Shown one piece after another: positions 44,391-54,306 of a stretch of 64,000 bases of DNA. Position 1 is the first letter of the stretch. Each line of letters starts with the position of its first letter. The translations under genes were made by a program, and so were the position numbers. Source of the DNA: an uncultured Clostridia bacterium. GTDB lineage: Bacteria; Bacillota; Clostridia; TANB77; CAG-508. The notes under the pieces are model-generated. The model saw only the letters and a program-made list of their open reading frames with translations, was not told where the DNA came from and searched no databases. The DNA lies in NCBI GenBank assembly GCA_948739805.1, contig CAPYID010000002.1, forward strand, positions 56,710 through 120,709. The letters are read 5' to 3'.

Positions 44391-45527
44391 ATGAATAGAA
44401 TATATTATTTTGACCATGCGGCAACAACAGCTGTTGATGAAGAAGTTTTAAAAGAAATGGTACCATATTTTTCATATAGCTATGGAAATCCATCATCTGC
44501 ATATACAATAGGTAGACAAAACAAAATGGCGATACATATAGCAAGGCAAAAGGTAGCAAAAGCCATAAATGCAAAACCAAAGGAAATATATTTTACAGGA
44601 TGTGGAAGTGAAAGTGATAATTTAGCATTAAAAGGAATAACTTATGCAAACAGCAAAAACAAAAAACATATAATCACAACAAAAATAGAACATCATGCTG
44701 TGTTAAATACCTGTAAAACACTAGAACAAGAAGGAATAGAGGTAACATATTTAAATGTAGATAAAGAAGGAAAGATAAATTTACAAGAACTAGAAAATTC
44801 AATAAAAGAAAATACTATATTAATATCAATAATGACAGCAAACAATGAAATAGGAACAATTGAGCCAATAAAAGAAATAGGAAAAATTGCAAGAAAACAT
44901 AAAATACTATTTCATACAGATGCAGTGCAAGCAATAGGAAACATTAAAATAGACGTAGAAGAAATGAATATAGACTTATTATCAATGTCAGCACATAAAT
45001 TCTATGGACCAAAAGGAGTAGGAGCATTATATGTAAGAGAAGGAATAGGCTTTAAAGAAATACAAGATGGAGGACATCAAGAAAATGGAAAAAGAGCAGG
45101 AACAGAAAATGTAGCAGGAATAGTTGGGATGGGAAAAGCAATAGAACTAGTACATGAAAATATAGAAGAATATAATAAAAAACTAATAGAACTAAGAGAG
45201 TATTGCATAGAAAAACTGCAAGGCAAAATAGGTAAAATAAAGATAAATGGAGAAAGAAAAGATAGACTACCAGGAAATATAAATATATCATTTTTAGGAG
45301 AAGACAGTTCAGAGTTATTATTAAAATTAGATGAGAAAGGAATTTGTACATCAGCAGGATCTGCCTGTAACACAGGAGCATCAACTCCATCACATGTGCT
45401 AATGTCAATAGGGTTAAATAATGAAGAAGCAGAAGGAGCCCTAAGAATAACACTAGGGAAAGAAAATACAAAACAAGACATAGACTATTTGGTGAATAGT
45501 ATTGCAGACATTATAACATTTAAATAA
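44391..45527 (+). CDS. Cysteine desulfurase (NifS/IscS family)
   Basis: A 378-residue PLP enzyme releasing sulfur from cysteine for Fe-S clusters or tRNA thiolation. It starts IYYFDHAATTAVDEEVL; the PLP lysine is in LSMSAHKFYGPKGVG, and the catalytic Cys loop is GICTSAGSACNTGASTPSHVL. ATG 44391 follows AAGGAG. No iscU or mnmA lies next to it here. Confidence 0.93.
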   Translation: MNRIYYFDHAATTAVDEEVLKEMVPYFSYSYGNPSSAYTIGRQNKMAIHIARQKVAKAINAKPKEIYFTGCGSESDNLALKGITYANSKNKKHIITTKIEHHAVLNTCKTLEQEGIEVTYLNVDKEGKINLQELENSIKENTILISIMTANNEIGTIEPIKEIGKIARKHKILFHTDAVQAIGNIKIDVEEMNIDLLSMSAHKFYGPKGVGALYVREGIGFKEIQDGGHQENGKRAGTENVAGIVGMGKAIELVHENIEEYNKKLIELREYCIEKLQGKIGKIKINGERKDRLPGNINISFLGEDSSELLLKLDEKGICTSAGSACNTGASTPSHVLMSIGLNNEEAEGALRITLGKENTKQDIDYLVNSIADIITFK

Positions 45528-45537
45528 TAAATATACT

Positions 45538-45561
45538 GTAGGGGCGACCATTGGTCGTCCG
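45538..45561. repeat. GTAGGGGC-family hairpin
   Basis: gtaggggcgacc att ggtcgtcc(g) is a near-perfect short palindrome after the cysteine desulfurase stop. A partial copy (attggtcgtccgcc) is at 47248-47261. Confidence 0.75.
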
Positions 45562-45716
45562 TGTTAACATAAGATTAAAGATATACACATTTTAACCCAA
45601 AATAAGAAAAAATAAAATTATAGTTATTTTTGAATTATTGTAACAAAAAGGGAAGAAAAAAGTCTAATATATAGAAATGAGTTTTCAGATACAGACTAAG
45701 AAAGGAGGATATTTTA

Positions 45717-46205
45717 GTGCAGAATTTAGAAGAAATATATAAGGAAAATTATGAATTAGTTTATAAGTATCTATTAGCTAATTGCCATGATGAAGACATT
45801 TCTGAAGAACTCACCCAAGAAACATTTTATAGAGCAGTAAAAAATATAAGCCATTTTAAGGGAGAATCAAAAATTTCTACATGGTTGTGTAAAATTGCGA
45901 AAAACCTTTGGATAGACGAAGTAAAGAAAAAAAATAAAAGGGAGGAATTGGATGAAAAAGGCACAGAGATCACATTAGAAGATACTATTTTATCTGATGA
46001 AAATAAAATAGAAATATTTAAAAAGATACAAAATTTTAATATAGATATGAGAGATGTAATGTATTTACGACTAAGTGGAGAATTAAATTTTAGGGAGATA
46101 GGTGAAATAATGGATAAAACAGAAAACTGGGTCAGAGTAACTTTTTATAGGGGGAAGGAGAAATTAAAGGAGGTTAATGAAAATGAAAGAGAATCAAGAG
46201 TGTGA
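45717..46205 (+). CDS. ECF RNA polymerase sigma factor
   Basis: 162 residues from GTG, with GGAGG upstream. Region 2 is YKYLLANCHDEDISEELTQETFYRAVKNISHFKG, region 2.4 is STWLCKIAKNLWIDEVKKK, region 4 is MRDVMYLRLSGELNFREIGEIMDKTENWVRVTFYRGKEKLKE. The anti-sigma gene overlaps its 3' end by 23 bases, as in SigV/SigW-like units. It probably responds to envelope stress. Confidence 0.93.
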   Translation: MQNLEEIYKENYELVYKYLLANCHDEDISEELTQETFYRAVKNISHFKGESKISTWLCKIAKNLWIDEVKKKNKREELDEKGTEITLEDTILSDENKIEIFKKIQNFNIDMRDVMYLRLSGELNFREIGEIMDKTENWVRVTFYRGKEKLKEVNENERESRV

Positions 46206-47007
46206 AATAATTAAAGATTTATTACCAAATTATATTGAAGGATTAACAAGTGAAGAAACAAATACATTCATTAAAGAACATTTAGAAGAGTGTAAAAATT
46301 GTAAAAAAATATATGAAAGCATGAGTGAAGATTTGAATATTAAAGAAGATAGTAATGATAGAAGAAAAATAAAAGCATTAAAAAAAGTACATAAAAAAAT
46401 TAGAATATTACAAGCAATTATTTTTAGTGTGATAGCAATTTATATATTTATATATGTGAAAAATGTTATAATTTTAAACAGAATCATAGATTTAGGCAAA
46501 AGTAACAATTTTAATAATTATTATCAGAAATCTGTAACAACAACACAAAAATATAGTGCTAAAACAGAATATTATCAAAGTAGTGAAAACTTTTTATATA
46601 TAACTACTTGTATTAACTCAGATAATACTATAGATAAAATTATAAAGGGAAAACTTTATGGACAAAATTTCTATTACTATGAGGAAAATGGAATAGATAA
46701 ATCATCAGACTATTCTCCTAGTATAGAAGCTAATCTACAATGGAGATTTGTCAATAAACCTATAGGACTAGCTTTAATACCTGGAGTCGTTAGAAATGCT
46801 ACTTTAGATAAAAGAGAATGTTATCTTGTTGAATTAGAAAATAATATGTTTTTTATAGATAAAGAAACAGGAATGGAAGTCAAAAAGATATATTCTTCTG
46901 ATAATAAAGTATATGACGATGAATATTCTTTTGGTACAGTAACAAATGAGCAAATTGAAAATATGATAAAACAATATAAAGACAATTCATTATTAAGATA
47001 TATGTGA
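46183..47007 (+). CDS. Membrane anti-sigma factor with zinc-finger (zf-HC2) domain
   Basis: 274 residues. The N-terminal zinc-binding anti-sigma domain has CEIIKDLLPNYIEGLTSEETNTFIKEHLEECKNCKKIYE, one membrane helix lies near 82-102, and an extracellular C-terminal domain of about 170 residues is rich in Tyr and Asn. ATG 46183 sits 9 bases from AAAGGAGG; ATG 46177 is too close. It would hold the sigma factor inactive at the membrane. Confidence 0.9.
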   Translation: MKENQECEIIKDLLPNYIEGLTSEETNTFIKEHLEECKNCKKIYESMSEDLNIKEDSNDRRKIKALKKVHKKIRILQAIIFSVIAIYIFIYVKNVIILNRIIDLGKSNNFNNYYQKSVTTTQKYSAKTEYYQSSENFLYITTCINSDNTIDKIIKGKLYGQNFYYYEENGIDKSSDYSPSIEANLQWRFVNKPIGLALIPGVVRNATLDKRECYLVELENNMFFIDKETGMEVKKIYSSDNKVYDDEYSFGTVTNEQIENMIKQYKDNSLLRYM

Positions 47008-47367
47008 TTTGGCTCTTTATATACAATTTAGTACTTACATATAAGACTAAATAAGTTATATCTAAAGCACAAAATTATTAATTATATTTGTTACTTTAAT
47101 TTTCACTATAATTTATATCTAATAATCAGTAAGAAATATGTATAGTTTAATAAAAGGCGAACCTAGAGATAGGCTCGCCGACTTTCTTCTTTAGCATATA
47201 TAGTTTAATTTAAGTTTTTGCTAATTTTCTGTATTCTGTTAAATTTTATTGGTCGTCCGCCATTGAAGATTAGAAATCAACAATATATATAAAAAATATC
47301 AAATGTATTGAAAAAAATTTTCTTTTGTGGTATAAAGATGATATAAAAATAAGAAATGAAGGAATAT
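47008..47367. other. 360-bp non-coding gap
   Basis: No convincing gene. It contains a hairpin ggcgaacctagagatagg followed by ctcgcc (about 47157-47180, one mismatch), probably a terminator of the sigma/anti-sigma operon, and a fragment of the GTAGGGGC repeat family at 47248-47261. The rlmN Shine-Dalgarno AAGGA lies at its end. Confidence 0.6.
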
Positions 47368-48396
47368 ATGAAAAATATAAAAGATTATAATTTAGACGAA
47401 TTAAAAGAGGAAATGTTATCAATAGGAGAAAAAAGCTATAGAGCAGAGCAAATATTTAAGTGGATATATGTAGAAAATGTAACTGATTTTAATGAAATGA
47501 CAAACCTTTCATTAGAGCTAAGAGAAAAATTAAAAGAGAATTATACATTAGATATATATAAAATTATAAAAAAGCAAGAGTCTTCAGATGGAACAAAAAA
47601 ATATTTGTTTGATGTACTAGATGGAAATGCCATTGAAACAGTACTTATGCAATATAAACATGGATATAGTATATGTGTATCATCACAAATTGGATGTAAA
47701 ATGGGATGCAAATTTTGTGCATCAACAGGAATAGCATTTATAAGAAGCCTTACATCAGGAGAAATTGTAGAACAGATATTAGCAGTGGGGAGAGATACAG
47801 GGATTAAAATATCTAATGTGGTATTTATGGGAATAGGCGAGCCTCTTGACAATTTTGATAATGTTATAAAAGCAATAAAAGTTATAAATAATCAAAAAGG
47901 ATTAAACGTAGGAGCAAGGCACATAAGTATCTCCACATCTGGATTAGTTCCAAAAATATATGAAATTGCAGACATGGATTTACAATGTACTTTATCAATA
48001 TCTTTACATGCAACTACAAATGAAAAAAGAAGCAAAATGATGCCAATAAATAATAAATATAGTATAGAAGAATTAATAAAGGCATGTAAATATTATATAG
48101 AAAAAACCAACAAAAGAATATCATTTGAATATGCACTAGCCAAAGACAACAATGACAATTTAGATGATGCAAAAGCATTAGTAAAACTATTAAAAGGAAT
48201 GTTATGCCATGTTAATTTAATTCCAATAAATAAAATAGAAAATGGAGAATTTGATACAAGCACAAATGAGAATGTTATGAAATTTAGAGATTACTTAAAT
48301 AACTGTGGAATAGTAGCGACAATAAGAAGAGAACTTGGAGACGATATAGAAGCTGCTTGTGGGCAGTTAAGAAGAAAAGAAGGAGGCAACATATGA
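47368..48396 (+). CDS. rlmN: 23S rRNA (A2503-C2)/tRNA (A37-C2) methyltransferase RlmN
   Basis: 342 residues. A radical-SAM dual-specificity methylase. The CxxxCxxC motif is GCKMGCKFCASTG, GEPLDNFDNV is the SAM-binding segment, and the C-terminal Cys is in IEAACGQLRR. ATG 47368 is preferred because AAGGA lies 5-6 bases upstream. It overlaps the prpC start by 4 bases (ATGA), so it heads the conserved prpC-prkC-rsgA-rpe operon. Confidence 0.95.
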   Translation: MKNIKDYNLDELKEEMLSIGEKSYRAEQIFKWIYVENVTDFNEMTNLSLELREKLKENYTLDIYKIIKKQESSDGTKKYLFDVLDGNAIETVLMQYKHGYSICVSSQIGCKMGCKFCASTGIAFIRSLTSGEIVEQILAVGRDTGIKISNVVFMGIGEPLDNFDNVIKAIKVINNQKGLNVGARHISISTSGLVPKIYEIADMDLQCTLSISLHATTNEKRSKMMPINNKYSIEELIKACKYYIEKTNKRISFEYALAKDNNDNLDDAKALVKLLKGMLCHVNLIPINKIENGEFDTSTNENVMKFRDYLNNCGIVATIRRELGDDIEAACGQLRRKEGGNI

Positions 48397-49116
48397 GGAT
48401 TTATGCAGGGACAAGCGTAGGGAAAATAAGAGAAAAAAATGAAGACTATTATTATACAAGCCAAAGCAATTTAAAACTATTCATAGTTGCAGATGGAATG
48501 GGACGGATATAATGGTGGAGAAATAGCAAGTAAAACTGCAACAAATACTGTAAAAGAATATATAGAAGAAAATATAGAACAAACTAATGGAGAAAAAGAA
48601 AAAATTTTTAACATGATATCTAAAGCAATGGAATATGCTAATAATGTAGTGTATGAAAAATCACAAGAAGATGAAGAACTATTAGGAATGGGGACAACAA
48701 TGGAAATTTGCTTAATAATAAAAGATAAATTATACATAGGGCATATTGGAGATAGTAGAATATATAGAATTAGGCGAGGAGTAATGCAAAAGTTAACAGA
48801 AGACCATAGCTATGTACAAGAACTGGTAAATGAAGGAACAATAACACCAAAAGAAGCAGAACACCACCCTAAAAAGAATATGTTAATGAAAGCATTAGGA
48901 TGTGCACTAACTGTAGAACCAGATATTATAGAAAGAAGCATTCAAGATGGAGACATAATTGAAATGAACACAGATGGTTTAACAAACATGTTACCAGTAA
49001 AAGAAATTCAAGAAATAATAACACAAGAATCTGATAATATAGCACAAGAATTAATAGAAAAGGCAAACAATGCTGGAGGATTAGACAATATAACAACAGT
49101 TATAGTTAAAATGTAA
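48393..49116 (+). CDS. prpC: PP2C-type Ser/Thr phosphatase PrpC, +1 frameshift at CGG (48504-48506)
   Basis: ATG 48393 follows AGGAGG and reads MRIYAGTSVGKIREKNEDYYYT... to IVADGMG, then CGG-ATA-TAA. Skipping the C at 48504 gives GYNGGEIASKTATNTV, completing the PP2C metal motif DGMGGxxGGE. The rest holds MGTTMEICLI, IGHIGDSRIYRIR and the metal Asp region MNTDGLTNML, GGLDNITTVIV. The restored protein has 240 residues, the usual length. It opposes the PrkC kinase encoded next. The break would remove the active site, so either decoding compensates or the base is an error. Confidence 0.88.
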
Positions 49117-49151
49117 ATATATTATAGATAAAAGATCTTAGGAGGTTTAAG

Positions 49152-51138
49152 ATGGGGCTAGAAGGTAGATTATTAGGAAATAGATATGAAATATTAGAAC
49201 AAATAGGAAATGGACGGTATGGCAACGGTTTATAAAGCAAAATGCCATGTATTAAATAGATATGTTGCAGTAAAAGTATTAAGAGATGAGTTTACTACTG
49301 ATGAAGAATTTATTAAAAGATTTAATACAGAAGCACAAGCAGTAGCAAGTTTAACACATCCAAATATAGTATCTGTATATGATGTTGGACATGAAGGAAA
49401 TTTATATTATATAGTAATGGAATTAATAAAAGGAAGAACATTAAAAGAAATTATAGTTTCAGAGGGAGCACTTGCATGGAAATGGTGTGTAAATGTTGCA
49501 ATACAAATCGCGTCAGCTCTAGAAACAGCACATAAAAATAATATTATACATAGAGACATTAAACCACATAATATAATAATAACAGAAGATGGAATGGCAA
49601 AAGTAACAGACTTTGGAATAGCAAAAGCTGTTTCAAACTCCACAATTACAGCATTTGGAACAACGATGGGTTCTGTGCACTATTTTTCACCAGAACATGC
49701 AAAAGGAGGAATAACAGATGCAAAATCTGATTTATACTCTTTAGGTGTAGTAATGTATGAAATGCTAACAGGAAAACTGCCATTTGATGCAGATACACCA
49801 GTATCAGTTGCACTAAAACATCTTCAAGAACAACCAATAGAGCCAATAATAATAACCCCGACAATTCCACAAGCTGTAAATAAAATAATAATGAAATCTA
49901 TGCAAAAAGATTCAAGTCTAAGATATCAAAATGCTGGTGAAATGTTAAAAGATTTAAGTATAGCACTAAAAAATCCAGATGCAGACTTTGTAAATATAGA
50001 CAACACAATAAGAGACTATCCAACACAAACCATATCAACTATTTACTCAAAACCAATAGAAGATAAAGTAAAAGAGAAGGAAAAAGATATGGAAAAAGAG
50101 AAAAAGAACAAATTTACAGCATTCATAGGAAAACATAAAATCATTTCTACAATAATAGCTTTAGTTATCTTATTTGCTTTAACTATAGCAATAACGAGTT
50201 TTGCATTTGATATGACAACACCTAAAGATGTATTAATTCCAGAATTAGTAGGGTTAACTTTAGATGAAGCGAAAACAAAAGTAGAAGAACAGAAACTGCA
50301 AATAGAAGTTAAAGAGGAGAGATATGATGCAGAAATAGAAGCAGGAAAAATAATTTCTCAAGACCCAATATATAAAGAAAACTATAAAATAAAAGAAAAA
50401 ACAACAATAAATGTAATTGTAAGCCTAGGACTAAAAATAGTAAAAGTACCTAAAGTTACAGGAAAAACACTAGAAGAAGCAAAAGAATTACTTGAAAAAG
50501 AAGACTTAGTAGTTGTTGTAGAAGAAGAACCAAGTAAAAAAATAGAAGCAGGATATGTAATAAGTCAAGACGTACCAGAAAATGCAGAAATTGGAGCTGG
50601 CTCAACAGTAACAATAAAAGTAAGTACAGGTGTAGAAAAAAGTTTAGTACCAAATGTACTTGACAAAACTGAAGCAGATGCAAGAAAATTAATAACAGAG
50701 GCTGGGTTAACATTAGCAACAGTTTTAAATGCAGAAGATACAACAAAAGATAATGGAATTGTATTAAAACAAAGTCTTAATGCTGGCGATACAGTAGAAA
50801 AAGGTTCAAATATGACAATTACAATAAACAAAATAGAAGAATTCATTACAGGAACAGTTAATCTAAACCTAAAATCATTATTAGGAACAAGTATAGAATA
50901 TGTAGAAACTGAAGAAGAAGACACAGGAGAGACAATAAAAACAGCCAAGGTATCAGAGGTAAAGATTGTAGCAGGAACAGATACTATTTATTCAAAGAAA
51001 GTTGCACAAGATAAAACAGACATAACAGCAACAGTTACAGGAAAAGGAACAGTAACAGTAAAAGTATATGTTGATGATGTAATAAAGAAAACCACAACAA
51101 TCAATTTAAATCAAATTACAACATTAACAATAGAATAA
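49152..51138 (+). CDS. prkC: PASTA-domain Ser/Thr kinase PrkC, +1 frameshift at CGG (49215-49217)
   Basis: ATG 49152 follows AGGAGG and reads MGLEGRLLGNRYEILEQIGNG, then CGG. Skipping the C at 49215 gives GMATVYKAKC, restoring the glycine-rich loop GNGGMATV. Kinase motifs follow: VAVKVL, HRDIKPHNIII, DFGIAKA, the SVHYFSPE activation segment. A single membrane helix (about residues 335-357) is followed by three PASTA repeats (about 362-560, muropeptide binding) and a beta-rich C-terminal domain. 661 residues in all. PrkC senses peptidoglycan fragments and controls wall synthesis and germination in Firmicutes. Confidence 0.9.
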
Positions 51139-51154
51139 TATTATATTATTATAA

Positions 51155-51176
51155 GGGCACGGGACTACCTGTGCCC
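51155..51176. repeat. GTAGGGGC-like hairpin / terminator
   Basis: gggcacggg and cctgtgccc form a 9-bp stem (one G-T pair) after prkC. It is related to the dispersed hairpin family. Confidence 0.6.
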
Positions 51177-51203
51177 ATTGAAATAAAATGAATAGGAGAA
51201 TAA

Positions 51204-52094
51204 ATGCAAAAAGGATTAATAATAAAAAATATAACAAATAAATATTATATAAAATCAGAAGAAGTTATTTATGAAGCAGTAGCTAGAGGCAAATTCAAGC
51301 AAGAAGAAATAACACCAACAGTTGGAGACAATATAGAAATAGAGATTACAGATGAACAAAATAAAAAGGCAATAATTGAAAACATAATAGAAAGAAAAAA
51401 CTTTTCAAGAAGACCAAAAGTAGCAAATTTAACAAGTCTAATATGTGTTATAGCAACAAAACTACCAAAACCAGATTTGCTAATGTTAGACAAGCAATTA
51501 GTTTTTACTGAATATCTTAATATTAGACCAACAATCATTGTAAATAAAATAGACCTAGATGAAAATACAGCATTAGAAATAAAAAATGAGTATTCTAATA
51601 TAGGGTATAAGGTAATAATTACAAATGCAATAACAGGAGAAGGCATAAAAGAAATACTAAATAAAAATCAAAAAGACCTCCAGATAATTGCACTTTCAGG
51701 AAATTCGGGAGTTGGAAAGTCATCAATAATAAATAAAATATTAAACAAAAATGAAGCAGTAGAAGGAGAAATTAGCACAAAAAATAGAAGAGGGAAAAAT
51801 ACAACAACCATTACAAGTCTTTATGAGATAGAAAAAAACATCTATCTTGTAGATACGCCAGGATTTTCAACCTTTGATATTAATGAAATAGAATCAAACG
51901 ATTTAGATAAATACTTTATAGAATTTAGAAATTATATAACACAATGTGAATATCAAGGATGTTCTCATGTGAAAGAAGAAAATTGTGGAATAAAAAGAGC
52001 AGTGGAGAATGGTAAAATTTCAAGAAACAGATATGATAGATATGTAAAAATATATGAAGATTTAAAATACAAGGAGGAACATAAAAAATGGTAG
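51204..52094 (+). CDS. rsgA: Ribosome small-subunit GTPase RsgA
   Basis: A 296-residue circularly permuted GTPase that aids 30S maturation. An OB-fold N-terminus is followed by NKIDLDE (G4), GNSGVGKSSIINKIL (G1), DTPGFSTFD (G3) and a C-terminal zinc region CEYQGCSHVKEENCGIKRAVENG. GGAGAA precedes the start. It overlaps rpe by 7 bases. Its place after prkC is the conserved Firmicutes order. Confidence 0.96.
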   Translation: MQKGLIIKNITNKYYIKSEEVIYEAVARGKFKQEEITPTVGDNIEIEITDEQNKKAIIENIIERKNFSRRPKVANLTSLICVIATKLPKPDLLMLDKQLVFTEYLNIRPTIIVNKIDLDENTALEIKNEYSNIGYKVIITNAITGEGIKEILNKNQKDLQIIALSGNSGVGKSSIINKILNKNEAVEGEISTKNRRGKNTTTITSLYEIEKNIYLVDTPGFSTFDINEIESNDLDKYFIEFRNYITQCEYQGCSHVKEENCGIKRAVENGKISRNRYDRYVKIYEDLKYKEEHKKW

Positions 52095-52747
52095 AAATAT
52101 CAACATCAATATTAAGTGTAGAAAAAGAAAAGGCAACAAGAACATTTTATAACTTAGAAACAGCGCATACAGATTATTTTCATATAGATGTAATGGACGG
52201 AAAATTTGTACCAAATAATACTCATGAAATAATGGAAGAATATGCAACAACAATAAAACAAATTTCAAATATACCACTAGATGTACACTTAATGACATAT
52301 AATGTAAAGGATTATATAGAGCAATATATAGATTTAGAACCTAATATAATAACATTTCATATAGAAGCAATAAAATCAAAAGAAGAGGTATATGAAATAA
52401 TAAAATGTATTAAAGAAAACAATGTAAAAGTAGGAATATCTATAAAACCAAATACAAGAATAGAAGAAATCTATGAATTTTTACCATATATTCATATGGT
52501 ATTAGTTATGACTGTTGAACCAGGTTTGGGAGGTCAAAAACTTATTCCAGAAACTTTAGAAAAAGTAAAAAAATTAAAAGAATACATAGAAAAAAATAAT
52601 ATAGAAATAGATATAGAAGTAGATGGAGGAATAAATTTAGAAACATCAAAAATAGCAAAAGAGGCAGGAGCAAATATTCTTGTATCTGGCAGTTATATTA
52701 TAAAATCAGAAGACTACAAAAAAACAATATCAGAATTAAAACAATAA
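52088..52747 (+). CDS. rpe: Ribulose-phosphate 3-epimerase
   Basis: A 219-residue TIM-barrel enzyme of the pentose phosphate pathway. Motifs are STSILSVEK, HIDVMDGKFVPN, LDVHLM, MTVEPGLGGQK and DIEVDGGINLETSKIAKEAGANILVSGSYI. A few positions are less canonical than in Bacillus, but the metal His/Asp set is kept. AAGGAGG lies within rsgA. Confidence 0.92.
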   Translation: MVEISTSILSVEKEKATRTFYNLETAHTDYFHIDVMDGKFVPNNTHEIMEEYATTIKQISNIPLDVHLMTYNVKDYIEQYIDLEPNIITFHIEAIKSKEEVYEIIKCIKENNVKVGISIKPNTRIEEIYEFLPYIHMVLVMTVEPGLGGQKLIPETLEKVKKLKEYIEKNNIEIDIEVDGGINLETSKIAKEAGANILVSGSYIIKSEDYKKTISELKQ

Positions 52748-52844
52748 AAAAATCCAAAAAATCTTGCATAAATATAAACATTATGATAGTATAATTCTAA
52801 GAGAGAGCTTTAGACAAGAGAAAATATAAAAAGGGGAGATAAAA

Positions 52845-54098
52845 GTGAGAAAGAAAATTAGCTTAATATTAATAGCTTTAATAATTTTAGTATCTATATT
52901 AGGTACATTTTGTTCGGCAAAAGAAATTCAACCAAGAACTGTAACAGAAGATGATATAATGCCAATATCTGAAACTGCACCAGAAGAAGATGGAACAATG
53001 CCGATATCTGAAACTGCACCAGAAGATAATGACAATACAGGCACTGATAATACACCAAATTATGATATTACATATTCAGATTTATATGTATTTGAAGATA
53101 AAGACTATGAAATGAACCAACTTATTGATGGAAATGCATTTATTATGGTAAATGGAAATGTAAAATTTACTGGAGAAGTAAATGGTTCAGTATTTATTTT
53201 TGCAAATGGAACAGTTGAATTTACAGAAAAATCAAGAATAATAGATTCATTATATATATTTGCAAGAGAAGTAAAAGTAAACGGTTCAATATATGATATA
53301 TATGGTGCTTCTGAAAGATTTGAGTTAATGGAAAATGCTTATATTAGTAGAGATATTAAAATTTCAGCAGATGATGTTAAACTTAGAGGAACTATTTATA
53401 GAGATGTATATTTAGCAGGAAATAATATTGATGTAAAAGATGAAAAGACATCATTATTAGTTGGTGGAGATTTTAATTATACAAGTGCCAAAGAAATAGA
53501 AGGTTTACAAGATATTGTATCATATGGAGAAATAAAATTTAAATTAGAGAAAGAAGACGCTGTAGAAATTTCATTAGCTGAAAAAATAAAAGATTATGCA
53601 TTTAGTGCAGTTACTTCAATTATATATGCACTTGTAATATATTTTGTACTAAAATTATTATCACCAAGATTTACAGAATCTATTGCAAAAGATTTAAAAG
53701 AAAAATCAATAATAGCATTTGTAGTAGGATTAGTAACATGGGCAATATTATTTATAGCACTCATAATGTCTATAATGATACTATTTACAGCAATAGGGTC
53801 ACCAATTAGTATAATAGCATGGTTAATAATGACAATAATAATATATATTAGTTCAGCAGTATTTTCAATTTCAGTAACAGGAATAGCTAAAGATAAAATA
53901 CAGGCAGTTAAAGAAAATAAAATACTAGAAATATGTTTACTAATGGTAGTAGCATTATGTGTATGGATATTACAGAAATTACCATATATTGGTGGACTAT
54001 GCAACTTTATAATACTTACAACAGGAATAGGGCTAATAATAAGGAATGTAATAGCTAAAAAGGAGACAGAGAAAACTGTAGAACAAAACGTTGAATAA
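52845..54098 (+). CDS. Exported beta-helix-like domain fused to a membrane domain
   Basis: 417 residues from GTG (GGGGAGAT upstream). A signal peptide (about 1-25, ending FCSAKE) is followed by a linker with a tandem duplication of MPISETAPE, a domain of short beta repeats (residues about 95-210: NGNVKFTGEVNGSVFIFANGTVEFTEKSRI) that resembles bactofilin-like parallel beta-helices, then four membrane helices. The polymer-forming resemblance is inferred. No operon partner is evident. A strong terminator follows. Confidence 0.75.
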   Translation: MRKKISLILIALIILVSILGTFCSAKEIQPRTVTEDDIMPISETAPEEDGTMPISETAPEDNDNTGTDNTPNYDITYSDLYVFEDKDYEMNQLIDGNAFIMVNGNVKFTGEVNGSVFIFANGTVEFTEKSRIIDSLYIFAREVKVNGSIYDIYGASERFELMENAYISRDIKISADDVKLRGTIYRDVYLAGNNIDVKDEKTSLLVGGDFNYTSAKEIEGLQDIVSYGEIKFKLEKEDAVEISLAEKIKDYAFSAVTSIIYALVIYFVLKLLSPRFTESIAKDLKEKSIIAFVVGLVTWAILFIALIMSIMILFTAIGSPISIIAWLIMTIIIYISSAVFSISVTGIAKDKIQAVKENKILEICLLMVVALCVWILQKLPYIGGLCNFIILTTGIGLIIRNVIAKKETEKTVEQNVE

Positions 54099-54110
54099 GG
54101 ATAAAGATAG

Positions 54111-54145
54111 AAAAAATAGGATTCATAAAATGAATCCTATTTTTT
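54111..54145. terminator. Bidirectional terminator
   Basis: A perfect 15-bp stem with aaaaaatagg-type and cctatttttt-type arms (54111-54125 and 54131-54145, loop TAAAA) lies between convergent genes. It overlaps the 3' end of the small reverse-strand gene. Confidence 0.88.
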
Positions 54146-54271
54146 GGTATTTTGCTCGAAAAAGTAAGCACAATTCAAATTGGGAGTGATTTTTTGGGTA
54201 GAAACATTTTCAAAGCAACATTTACCATTTTTTTGATAGACACAATTAGAAGAACAATTTATAGTTGTCAA
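54137..54271 (-). CDS. Small Cys-rich protein, unannotated-size ORF
   Basis: A 44-residue product from TTG 54271, with GAGGTGA 5 bases upstream: starts TTINCSSNCVYQKNGKCCFENV and ends LNCAYFFEQNTKK. The spacing C-x3-C-x-Y-x4-GKC and a later CAYF resemble tiny metal-binding-like proteins often found in Clostridia. It lies just downstream of nth on the same strand. The function is unknown. The good ribosome site and conserved-looking Cys pattern support it. Confidence 0.65.
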   Translation of the reverse strand: MTTINCSSNCVYQKNGKCCFENVSTQKITPNLNCAYFFEQNTKK

Positions 54272-54306
54272 GACTATCACCTCAGATAAATAGTATATTA
54301 AATTTT

